Positions 52,492 to 61,185 of a DNA stretch of 64,000 nt are shown piece after piece. Made by a program: the position numbers and the translations under genes. A model generated the notes under the pieces. That model ran no database searches, was not told the origin of the DNA, and saw nothing but the letters and a program-made list of their open reading frames with translations. How positions within the stretch are numbered: the first letter of the stretch is position 1; each line of letters opens with the position of its first letter. Source of the DNA: Deltaproteobacteria bacterium (GTDB taxonomy: Bacteria; Myxococcota_A; UBA796; UBA2385); the NCBI GenBank assembly GCA_016792625.1, contig JAEUKK010000116.1, positions 62,001 through 126,000 on the forward strand, written 5' to 3'.

Positions 52492-55101
52492 ATGGCGGCG
52501 GGGGTGCGCCCGGCGCGGGGGGCAACGGCGCGCCGCGCGCCGACCGTGGCCCTGGCCCTCCTGCTCGGCTGCGGGGGAGGGCCCGCGCCGACCGAGGCGC
52601 CCACCCCCTGCGCGGCGGCGCCCGCGGCCCCGCAGGTGGCCCGCCCCGCCGCGGTCGCCCTCGCCCCGGCCCGCCCGCCCGCGCCCCTGCAGCTCGGCGC
52701 CGGCGCGCCGGCCCCGCGGCGCCTGCTGCGTGAGCCCGACGCGGTGCGCCTGCGCCTGCCGCCCCATAGCCGCGCGCCCGGCGAAGACCTCGACGACGGC
52801 GCGCTGGTCGCCGGGCCCTGGACGCGGCACCCCGCCGGCGGCCGGTGGAGCGCGCCGAGCCCGCTCAGCCTGCCCTACCAGCGCTACCGCGACGCGGCCC
52901 CGGGCGTGCGCCTGCGGGCGGGCGCCGCGCTGCTGCCCTGGGGGGTCGACGTGCGCGAGCGTGGCGCACCCGCGGGCGCCTTTGAGGTCGAAGAGGGCAA
53001 GGTCTGGGTGGCGGGCGCCGACGATCCGGGCGCCGGGCCGCCCCTGCGCCTCGAGAGCGACGCGGCCGCCGCCGAGCGCCGGCGCCTGCACCTCGACAGC
53101 GCGGGGCTGCGGCCCTGGGACTTCGCGCACATCCAGCCCACCATCGGCCCGCTCACCCGCGAGGCCCTGCTGGTGCCCGCTCCGGGCGCGGCGACCTGGA
53201 GCGTGCAGGTCCAGGCGGGCGACGCGCTCCGCCTCGGGGTCGGCCTGCTCCGCCCGGCCGATGACCGGGCCCCGGGCGCGGCCACCGCGCAGGTCTGGGC
53301 CGCCGACACTCTGCTGTGGGAGGGCGCCATCGAGGCCGGCGCTCCCTGGCAAGAGCTCCGCCTGCCGCTCGACCGCTGGGCCGGCCAGCGGGTCGACCTG
53401 CGCCTCGAGAGCCTGCCCGGCGCCGACCCCGCGGGTGACTTCGTCGTCTTCGCCGAGCCTGAGGTCGTGCCCGCGCCCTCGACTCCGGCCCGCCGGGTGG
53501 TCGTGGTGGGCCTCGACACCCTGCGGGCCGACCGCCTGGGTTTGCACGGCGCGACGCGGCCCATCACGCCGAACCTCGACCAGATTGGCGCGCAGTCCAT
53601 CCTCTTCGACGATGCCTACGCGCCCGCGCCGCGCACACGCCCGAGCTTTCGCACCCTGCTCACCGGCCGCTGGCCGCTGCCGGCGATCGAGGCGCCGACG
53701 GTGGGCCGGCGCTTCGCCGACGCCGGCTTTACGGTGGGCGGCGTGGTCGCCAACGTGCACCTGCTGCCCAACCTCGGCTTCGCCGACGGGGCAGGGGCCT
53801 GGGCCTACCACGACTCCGCGCCCGGGTCGGCCCAGGTCGACCGCGCGCTCTCCTGGCTCGAGGCCCACGCCCACGAGGACAGCTTCCTCTTCCTCCACTT
53901 GATGGACCCGCACGTCTTTTACGAGCCGCCACCGGGATTCGATGGGCTCTTCGCTGACCCGGCCGACCGGGGCGATGTGCCCGCCCGCTTCAACCGCTGG
54001 ACGGTGCGCGAGTGGGAAGAGAAGGGCTCCCTCTCCGCCGCCCAGCGCCGCTGGATCAGCGACCGCTACGATGAAGAGGTCGCCAGCCTCGACCACGAGC
54101 TCGGGCGGCTGGTCGCGGCCCTCGACGCCCTGCCTGGCGAGACCCTGCTGGTGCTCGCGTCGGACCACGGCGAAGAGCTGTGGGACCACGGCGCTTTTGA
54201 GCACAACCACAGCCTGCACCAAGAGCTGGTGCGCGCGGTGCTCTGGGTCCGCCCGCCCGGCGGCTGGGCCGGCGGTCCGCACCGCCGGGCGGCGCCGACC
54301 TCGCTCGCCGACCTCGCGCCCACCCTCCACCGGCTGTTCGGCCTGCCCGGCGCGCCCACGACTGACGGGCTCGACCTCCTCCCCTTGCTGGTCCCGGGCG
54401 CTCCCGATGCGGCGGCGGCGGCCCCTTTTGAGGCCCGGGCCCTGCCGCTGGGCCACCTGATGTTCCACCGCGAGCGGTGGGGGGTGGTGGTCGGCGGCCA
54501 GAAGTACGTGGTCGAGACCAGCTCGGGCGCCGAGCAGCTCTTTGACCTGCGCGCCGATCCGGGCGAGCAGCACGATCTGGCCCCCACCCTCGACCCGGCG
54601 CGCCGCGCCGCCTTGGTCGCCGCCCTGGGCGCGGCGGTCGACGCCGCGGCCGGCCCGGGCTGGCGCTTCACCCTCAAGGGCGCGCAGACCCCCTTCACCC
54701 TGCGCTTTGACGCGCCGGTCGAGGCCGCGGCGGTCATCGACCCCGAGGCCGCGCGCCTGCGCCGGGCCAACCTCGAGTGGGGCGAGCGCCCGCCGGTCCG
54801 CCCCGACGACGTGGCCCGAATTCAGCTGGCGCCCGACCGGCGCAGCCTGCGCGTCGAGCCGGGGCCGGTGGGCGAGGGCGTCATCGCCGTGCTCGGCCTG
54901 CCGCCCACCGCCCAGGTCAGCGTGGAGGAGGGCGCCACGACCCTGCCCCTGCGCCCCGGCGCGGCCCGCTTGGGTGGCGCGCTCGGCCAGGTCAGCGTCG
55001 GCGTCGTGATCTTCCCCCGTGACAGCGAGGCGGCCCGGCTGGCGGCCCGGGCCGAGGGCCCCGAGCGCGAGGCCCTCCGGGCCATGGGCTACGTCGAGTG
55101 A
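52492..55101 (+). CDS. Sulfatase-fold lipoprotein with Thr at the nucleophile position
   Basis: The ATG at 52492 follows GAGG; a GTG at 52483 overlapping the previous stop is also possible. The protein has about 869 residues. The signal ends LALLLGCGGG. An N-terminal beta-rich part (about 60-330) precedes an alkaline-phosphatase-superfamily domain: VVVGLDTLRADRLGLHG near 340, ITPNLDQIG, APAPRTRPSFRTLLTGRWP near 380, LHLMDPHVFYEPP and ASDHGEELWDHGAFEHN. The usual C/S-x-P-S-R reads T-R-P-S-F-R, so formylglycine cannot form. It may be a phospho- or sulfo-ester hydrolase, or a transferase, using threonine. Confidence 0.85.
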   Translation: MAAGVRPARGATARRAPTVALALLLGCGGGPAPTEAPTPCAAAPAAPQVARPAAVALAPARPPAPLQLGAGAPAPRRLLREPDAVRLRLPPHSRAPGEDLDDGALVAGPWTRHPAGGRWSAPSPLSLPYQRYRDAAPGVRLRAGAALLPWGVDVRERGAPAGAFEVEEGKVWVAGADDPGAGPPLRLESDAAAAERRRLHLDSAGLRPWDFAHIQPTIGPLTREALLVPAPGAATWSVQVQAGDALRLGVGLLRPADDRAPGAATAQVWAADTLLWEGAIEAGAPWQELRLPLDRWAGQRVDLRLESLPGADPAGDFVVFAEPEVVPAPSTPARRVVVVGLDTLRADRLGLHGATRPITPNLDQIGAQSILFDDAYAPAPRTRPSFRTLLTGRWPLPAIEAPTVGRRFADAGFTVGGVVANVHLLPNLGFADGAGAWAYHDSAPGSAQVDRALSWLEAHAHEDSFLFLHLMDPHVFYEPPPGFDGLFADPADRGDVPARFNRWTVREWEEKGSLSAAQRRWISDRYDEEVASLDHELGRLVAALDALPGETLLVLASDHGEELWDHGAFEHNHSLHQELVRAVLWVRPPGGWAGGPHRRAAPTSLADLAPTLHRLFGLPGAPTTDGLDLLPLLVPGAPDAAAAAPFEARALPLGHLMFHRERWGVVVGGQKYVVETSSGAEQLFDLRADPGEQHDLAPTLDPARRAALVAALGAAVDAAAGPGWRFTLKGAQTPFTLRFDAPVEAAAVIDPEAARLRRANLEWGERPPVRPDDVARIQLAPDRRSLRVEPGPVGEGVIAVLGLPPTAQVSVEEGATTLPLRPGAARLGGALGQVSVGVVIFPRDSEAARLAARAEGPEREALRAMGYVE

Positions 55102-55119
55102 GCGGCGGGCGCGCTCTTT

Positions 55120-55120
<1 letters not shown>
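55100..55120 (+). terminator. Intrinsic terminator after the sulfatase-fold gene
   Basis: GAGCG and CGCTC pair around a 7-nt loop and are followed at once by TTTT, which is the only hairpin of the window with a T-run. The left arm includes part of the TGA stop. Confidence 0.5.
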
Positions 55121-56171
<1,051 letters not shown>

Positions 56172-56175
<4 letters not shown>

Positions 56176-56534
56176 GCCATGCCCTTGCGCTTGACCTGCT
56201 CGAGCATCTGCACGCCGTGCACCAGCGAGGCGCCGCCGCGGATGGCGGTGGCCACGTGCAGGGCCTCGGTCATCTCGGGCAGGTCCGCGCCGTTCTCGAG
56301 GCAGGCCGAGGTGTAGGCGTCGATGCAGTAGGGGCACTGCACGGTGTGGGCCACGGCCAGCGCGATGAGCGCCTTCTCGCGGGCGGTCAGCGCGCCCTCG
56401 GCGAAGACCTGGTTGTAGTAGCCGAAGAAGGCCTCGGCGAGGGCCGGGTTGCCCTGCGCGATCTGGCCGAACTTCTGGAGGTCGGCGGGGGCGTAGTAGG
56501 TGGAGGGGGCCTTGGGCGCGCTGCTCTCGGACAT
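56172..56534 (-). CDS. Arsenosugar biosynthesis-associated peroxidase-like protein (AhpD fold)
   Basis: The ATG at 56534 gives 120 residues. The AhpD/carboxymuconolactone-decarboxylase core ALTAREKALIALAVAHTVQCPYCIDAYT has the redox CxxC pair and the acidic residue before it. The start STYYAPADLQKFGQIAQGNP is typical of the subgroup found next to ArsS. It may reduce peroxide or an arsenic intermediate. Its stop overlaps the arsS start, so the two are one operon. Confidence 0.92.
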
Positions 56535-56622
56535 GGTCGGCCTCGGTTGTGCGGGGTGGAGGGGGCTGCGCCCGCCCAGACGCCGGCCCCGCCGCCCGGT
56601 CACGCGGCAGGGGGCCGGGCGC

Positions 56623-58089
56623 TCAGAGCCCGAGCGCGGCGAGGCGGCGGGCTTCGGCCAGGTAGAAGGCGCGGTGGTCGAAGCTGCGGTTGCGCAGATC
56701 GGCGATCTGGCCGATCTCGTCGAGGTGGTCGGCGGTGAGCTGGCCGAGGTGGGTGCCCCAGACCGCGCTCTCGGCCCCGACCACGCCGTCGTTGTCGCCC
56801 TCGGTCAGGTTCACGATGGCCAAGGTGGCCTCAAAGGCCCCCTCGATGATCTCGCCGTTGTTGTCGCGCTGGCAGCCAAAGTCGAGCACCGAGCAGCTCT
56901 TGGACGACCAGGAGAAGTAGAGCACGCCCGGGCGGTCGAGGACCTCGGCGTTGAAGGCCTCCATCTGGTCGCGGCGCAGGTCGCGCATCTGGGCGCTGAG
57001 GCTCGGGCCGTCGAGCCCGATGAGCCCGGTCAGGCCCTCGAGGGCGGCGTCGACCAGCGCGCCGTCAAAGGGCCCCAGATCCAGCACCCCCGAGGTGAGG
57101 TCGGCCAGGGCGGCCCCCCGGTGCGGGGTGGCGACGGTGGTCAGCGAGGCGACCCGCCCCTCGACGTCGAGCGCCGAGGTCAGCAGGCGGGCGTCGACCC
57201 CACCCTGGCTGTGGGCGATGATGTTGACGCGCCGGGCGCGGCCCTCGGCGGTCAGCGCGTCGAGGTGGGCCAGCCACTGCTCGGCCCGCGGCGCGACCCC
57301 GGCCAGGGCGTCGACCGCCGGGGTGAAGCTGAGAAAACCCACCGCGCTCAGCTCGTCCTGCACGCCGAACCAGTAGTCGAGCACGCCGACAAAGGTCTCC
57401 GTGCCGGCCATCCCGTGCATGAACAGGATGGGGTAGCGGGTGTACTCGGCGCAGCTGTCGGCGCACTCCAGGCCCAGGCGGTAGGCGCTGGGCGGCGCGT
57501 CCGGCCGCTCGGCTTCGGTCGGGTGCAGCTCGACGAAGAACTCGCCGCTCTGGGTCAGGGGCACCGAGATGGCCATGCCCGGCGTCATGCGCGTGGGCGC
57601 CAGCAGCTCGGCCCCGTCCAGCCCGACCGCGCGCACCCAGTGGGCCACCTCGGCCTCTTGCAGCTGCACGCTCACCCGCGAGCCCGCCGCGCCCGCGCCG
57701 GCGTGCACCGCCGCGGCGCAGGGCGGGCGCAGGCCGTCCACCGGGCGGCCTTGGTCGAGCAGCGCGCCCTCGGGGGCCAGCGGCCAGAGCCCACCCGCGG
57801 GCGCGGCGCAGGGGGCGGGCGGGGCGCCGGTGTCCGACCCGTCGCCGGCACCACCGTCGGTGCTGCCGTCTGCTCCTCCGTCGGTGGAGCCCTCCGCTCC
57901 ACCCCCGTCGGTGGCGCCGTCTTCAGCGCCGCTGTCCTCTCCCTCCTCGACCGGCAGCTTGCCGACGCTGGACTCGCTGCCCCCGGCGCAGGCGGGCAGC
58001 AGCAGGGCGAAGGCCCACAGCTGGGTCACGCGGACGCGGGCAGGGCGGCGGGCAGGGCAGCGGAGGAACGACGAGCTCGGGGCGGCCAT
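56623..58089 (-). CDS. Lipase-like alpha/beta-hydrolase lipoprotein
   Basis: The ATG at 58089 follows GAGGTGCCC and is preferred over one 18 nt upstream. The protein has 488 residues. After the lipobox (FALLLPACAGG) comes a long Asp/Gly/Ser/Thr linker with short DGGA repeats, then a small beta domain, and a triacylglycerol-lipase-like core: TRYPILFMHGMAGTE (oxyanion), VNIIAHSQGGVDARLL with the serine elbow, LTTVATPHRGAALAD, GDNDGVVGAESA (acid) and TADHLDEIG (histidine). It likely hydrolyses lipids outside the cell. Confidence 0.88.
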   Translation of the reverse strand: MAAPSSSFLRCPARRPARVRVTQLWAFALLLPACAGGSESSVGKLPVEEGEDSGAEDGATDGGGAEGSTDGGADGSTDGGAGDGSDTGAPPAPCAAPAGGLWPLAPEGALLDQGRPVDGLRPPCAAAVHAGAGAAGSRVSVQLQEAEVAHWVRAVGLDGAELLAPTRMTPGMAISVPLTQSGEFFVELHPTEAERPDAPPSAYRLGLECADSCAEYTRYPILFMHGMAGTETFVGVLDYWFGVQDELSAVGFLSFTPAVDALAGVAPRAEQWLAHLDALTAEGRARRVNIIAHSQGGVDARLLTSALDVEGRVASLTTVATPHRGAALADLTSGVLDLGPFDGALVDAALEGLTGLIGLDGPSLSAQMRDLRRDQMEAFNAEVLDRPGVLYFSWSSKSCSVLDFGCQRDNNGEIIEGAFEATLAIVNLTEGDNDGVVGAESAVWGTHLGQLTADHLDEIGQIADLRNRSFDHRAFYLAEARRLAALGL

Positions 58090-58135
58090 GGGCACCTCGG
58101 CGCGCACTCTACCGGAGCGGGCGCCCCCTGCACGC

Positions 58136-58786
58136 TCAGGGCAGGCGGCCGCGCTCGGCGATCAGCGTCGGCGTCTCGGGCGGCGCCGGCGTCTCGGGGC
58201 CGGGGCCGCCGAAGTCCGCGCTGCGGGCGTAGAGCGCGTCGACCTCGATGGTCAGGCCGAGGTGCACGAGGTGCACCGCGCCGCCGGGGCCGGCCTCGTG
58301 CAGCGACCAGACACCGTCCTCGCGGCGGGAGTACAGCTCGACATGCCAGTGCGTCTGCGCGATGAACAGCACGTGGCGCAGGCTGGGCATCGTGCGGTAC
58401 AGGCGGAGCTTACCGCCGCGGTCCCACTGCTCGGTGCTCGGCGAGAGCACCTCGACCAGCAGGGTCGGGTTGCTGATGCCGTGGCGGTCGAGCGGCGGGC
58501 GCTCGAGCGGCGGGCAGGCGACCACCACGTCGGGGTAGGTGACGTTGGTCTCGTTGATGTGCACGCGCTGGTCGCCGCTCAGGGCGGCGCAGGGGCGGCC
58601 CTTGAGCCCCTCGCGCAGCAGCCCTCCGGCCTCCATGGCGAGCAGCGCGTGCACGGTCGAGCCGCCCGCCATCGCGAAGACCTCGCCGTTGTGGAGCGCG
58701 TGGCGCTCGGCGGAGGCGTCTTCGGCGGCGAGGTAGGCCAGCATGATGGCCTCGGCGGAGATCTCCAGTTTTGGTGCGGCGCTCAT
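58136..58786 (-). CDS. Uma2 family (PD-(D/E)XK nuclease fold) protein
   Basis: The ATG at 58786 follows GGAGGG. The protein has 216 residues, slightly longer than usual because of a proline-rich tail. The PD-(D/E)XK core is complete: ERHALHNGEVFAMAGGS, VTYPDVVVACPP, LLVEVLSPSTEQWDRGGKLRLYRT, VLFIAQTHWHVELYSRR. Uma2 proteins are common and often multiplied in Myxococcota and cyanobacteria; their target is unsettled. It is divergent from the cation transporter gene across 74 nt. Confidence 0.9.
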   Translation of the reverse strand: MSAAPKLEISAEAIMLAYLAAEDASAERHALHNGEVFAMAGGSTVHALLAMEAGGLLREGLKGRPCAALSGDQRVHINETNVTYPDVVVACPPLERPPLDRHGISNPTLLVEVLSPSTEQWDRGGKLRLYRTMPSLRHVLFIAQTHWHVELYSRREDGVWSLHEAGPGGAVHLVHLGLTIEVDALYARSADFGGPGPETPAPPETPTLIAERGRLP

Positions 58787-58825
58787 CGGCCCTCCTTCGC
58801 CCATCCTACCCGCGGCGGCCCGGCC

Positions 58826-58842
58826 ACGGCGGGCGATAGGTG
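58826..58842 (+). promoter_or_regulatory. Possible -10 element before the cation transporter gene
   Basis: GGGCGATAGG is centred about 25 nt upstream of the start at 58861. The same kind of element (G-A/T-TA-G/A) occurs before several other genes here. A -35 box is not clear. Confidence 0.25.
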
Positions 58843-58860
58843 CGCCGCGCCGGAGCCCCC

Positions 58861-59763
58861 ATGTCCCTCCCCCTCGATCCCGACCGCCGCGCCGCGCTGG
58901 TGCGCACCGCCGCCCGCGCCTCGGTGGCCACCGCCGCCGCGCTGCTCCTGCTCAAGCTCGGGGCCTGGGCGCTCACCGGCAGCGTGAGCCTGCTCGCCTC
59001 GCTGGCCGACTCGCTAATGGACGCCGCGGCCAGCCTGCTCACCTTGCTCGCCCTGCGCTGGGCGAGCGCGCCGCCCGACGCCGAGCACCGCTTCGGCCAC
59101 GGCAAAGCCGAGTCCCTCGCCGGTCTGGGCCAAGCGGCCTTCATCTCGGGCTCGGCGCTCTTCTTGGCCCTCACCGCGGTCGAGCGCCTGCGCGCGCCCG
59201 CCCCGGTCGAGCAGCCGGGGGTCGGCGTGGCGGTCATGGTCGCCTCGATGGCCGCGACCGGGGCCCTGGTGCTCTTCCAGCGGCGGGTGGTGCGCCTGAC
59301 CGGCAGCGCCGCGGTCGAGGGTGACGCGCTGCACTACGTCACCGACCTCTTGAGCAACCTCGCCACCCTGGCCGCGCTGCTGCTCGCCGGCGCCGGCTTG
59401 GCCTGGGCCGACCCGCTCATCGCCCTGCTGCTCGTGGCCTTCATCGCCCGCAGCGCTTGGCAGCTCGGGCGGCGGGCGGTCGACGACCTGCTCGACCACG
59501 CCGCCCCCGAGGTGGTGCAGGCCGAGGTGGCCGCCCTGGCCGCCGCGCAAGAGGGCGTGCTCGGCGTGCACGACCTGCGCACCCGCCAGAGCGGGCCGAC
59601 CCTGTTCATCCAGCTGCACGTCGAGCTGGACGACGCGCAAGACCTGCGCACCGCCCACGCCCGCACCGAGGCGGTGGAGGAGGCGCTGCGCGCCCGCTGG
59701 CCGGGGGCGGAGGTCTTCATCCACCAGGACCCGGTGGGGGTCGTGCGGAGGGGCGCGTCCTGA
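58861..59763 (+). CDS. Cation diffusion facilitator (FieF-like) transporter
   Basis: The ATG at 58861 follows CGGAG. The protein has 300 residues and six membrane helices. The metal site is formed by DSLMD in SLASLADSLMDAAAS (helix 2) and HYVTD in GDALHYVTDLLSN (helix 5), exactly as in FieF/YiiP. RFGHGKAESLAGLGQ is the conserved loop and the C-terminal 80 residues form the ferredoxin-like dimer domain. It exports Zn2+, Fe2+ or similar ions in exchange for protons. Confidence 0.95.
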   Translation: MSLPLDPDRRAALVRTAARASVATAAALLLLKLGAWALTGSVSLLASLADSLMDAAASLLTLLALRWASAPPDAEHRFGHGKAESLAGLGQAAFISGSALFLALTAVERLRAPAPVEQPGVGVAVMVASMAATGALVLFQRRVVRLTGSAAVEGDALHYVTDLLSNLATLAALLLAGAGLAWADPLIALLLVAFIARSAWQLGRRAVDDLLDHAAPEVVQAEVAALAAAQEGVLGVHDLRTRQSGPTLFIQLHVELDDAQDLRTAHARTEAVEEALRARWPGAEVFIHQDPVGVVRRGAS

Positions 59764-59765
59764 GA

Positions 59766-59779
59766 GCCGCACCGGCGGC
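59766..59779. terminator. Small hairpin between transporter and arginase genes
   Basis: GCCGC and GCGGC flank a 4-nt loop in the 36-nt convergent gap. Weak candidate. Confidence 0.25.
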
Positions 59780-59799
59780 CCCATGCGGAGGGCGAAGCC

Positions 59800-60750
59800 C
59801 TAGAGGATGGACTTGCCCAGCGCCGAGGCGATGAGCCACACCGCCAGGCGCCCGGTCTGGTTGGCCTGGTCGAGCGTCGGGTTGAGCTCGACCATCTCCA
59901 TGCCGAGCAGCTTGCCCGTGCGGGCCGCCGTCTCGCAGATGAGGTGGGACTCGCGCACGCTCAGGCCGCCGGGGACGGGCGTGCCGACGCCCGGCGCCCC
60001 GCTCGGGTCGACCCCGTCGAGGTCGAAGCTCAGGTGCACGCCGGCGGTGCCGTGCTGCACGCGGTCGAAGGCCTCGCGCACGCAGACGCTGGTGCCGCGC
60101 TCATCGAGCTCCTGCATGGTGTAGACGCGCAGGCCCAGCTCGCGGATGAGCCGGCGCTCCCCCTCATCGACGTCCCGCGCGCCGATCACCACCACGTCGC
60201 GCGGATCGAGCGCCGGCTGGTCGCCGGCGATGGCCCGCAGCTCGGGCGGCCCGTGGCCGAGCAGCACGGCCAGGGGCATGCCGTGGATGTTGCCCGTGGG
60301 GCTCGTGTCGGGCGTGTTGATGTCGGTGTGGGCGTCGACCCAGACCACGCCGACCCGCTTGCCCTGCTTGCGGTAGTGCCGCGACAAGCCCGAGATCGTG
60401 CCGATCGCCTGGCTGTGGTCGCCGCCGAGCACCAGCGGCAGGGCGCCCTCGCCGCAGGTGCGCTCGACCTCATCGGCCAACTTCGTGCAGATCTGGTGGA
60501 TGTGCGGCAAGAAGCGGGCGTGCGGGTCGGCGAGCTTGGCCGATTCGAAGGAGGGGGTGCCCAGCGTCAGCACCCGCAGCACCTCGCAGCGCAGGGCCTC
60601 AAGCTCGGGCACGAGCCCGGCCACGTGCATGGCGCTCGGCCCCATGTCGGTGCCGCGGCGGCCGGCGCCCAGATCGAGGTGCACGTTCGTGATGGTGACC
60701 TTGCGGGCCGGGCTCAGGGGGGCGGCGGTCTCGGGCGCGCGGGGCGGCAT
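59800..60750 (-). CDS. rocF: Arginase / ureohydrolase
   Basis: The ATG at 60750 follows AGGAG; the frame is open upstream into the repeat array but has no ribosome site there. The protein has 316 residues, close to arginases. Manganese motifs are LVLGGDHSQAIG, VDAHTDINTP and LSFDLDGVDPSGAPGVGTP; MEMVELNPTLD follows. The spacing fits arginase rather than agmatinase, although related ureohydrolases cannot be excluded. It would convert arginine to ornithine and urea. No ornithine aminotransferase is adjacent. Confidence 0.9.
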   Translation of the reverse strand: MPPRAPETAAPLSPARKVTITNVHLDLGAGRRGTDMGPSAMHVAGLVPELEALRCEVLRVLTLGTPSFESAKLADPHARFLPHIHQICTKLADEVERTCGEGALPLVLGGDHSQAIGTISGLSRHYRKQGKRVGVVWVDAHTDINTPDTSPTGNIHGMPLAVLLGHGPPELRAIAGDQPALDPRDVVVIGARDVDEGERRLIRELGLRVYTMQELDERGTSVCVREAFDRVQHGTAGVHLSFDLDGVDPSGAPGVGTPVPGGLSVRESHLICETAARTGKLLGMEMVELNPTLDQANQTGRLAVWLIASALGKSIL

Positions 60751-61185
60751 CAGGGCTCCTGGGGCGGCTTTGGGGCCGCGGAGCTGAGCCTTAGCCCAGG
60801 GGCGGCGCCGGGGCAGGGCGCCCAGCGCGGGCCCTCCGGCGAGCGATGGGGCGCTTCGTGCTGCGCCCAAGGGTCCATCGGTCCGCCGATGGGGCGCTTC
60901 GTGCGGCTCCCAACGGTGCATCGGTCCTCCGATGGGGCGCTTCGTGCTGCGCCCAACGGTGCATCGGTCCTCCGATGGGGCGCTTGCACATGAACTGCAC
61001 AGGGTATCCGATGGCCGATGCACCCCTTGGTCACGGAGGAAGGGGTGCGTCGGCGGGCCGATGGGGCGCTTGTCGTCGCTTTGCACAGGGTATCGGCGAG
61101 CTGGCGCCCGGTTTGCTGTGACTCTGCACAGGGTGTGAGGCGAAGGGCGCCCTGTCGATGCACATGGTGTGCATCGGGTTGGGCC
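60751..61185. other. 435-nt intergenic region containing a 43-bp repeat array
   Basis: Besides the array it holds the ribosome site of the arginase gene. Short frames through the repeats exist in all phases but shift with each unit, since 43 is not a multiple of three, so no protein is supported. Confidence 0.6.
60844..61144. repeat. Degenerate 43-bp tandem repeat array, about seven units
   Basis: Units begin at 60844, 60887, 60930, 60973, 61016, 61059 and 61102. The first three are near identical: CGATGGGGCGCTTCGTG at the start and GTGCATCGGTCCTC at the end. Units 4 and 6 keep the CGATGGGGCGCTT head but then carry TGCACAGGGTATC at offset 23, which unit 7 also has. Unit 5 has the CGATG head and a GTGCGTCGG end. 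Across the first unit junctions CATCGG-N4-CCGATG forms a perfect hairpin. There are no unique spacers. Confidence 0.8.

Noticed and set aside
50042..52525. 827-residue open frame on the minus strand
   Set aside because: It is antisense to the alpha/beta-hydrolase lipoprotein, which has a lipobox and nucleophile elbow in the opposite frame.
60844..61144. CRISPR array
   Set aside because: Units follow each other without unique spacers, and the variable part shows two recurring types, not unrelated inserts. No cas gene is present.
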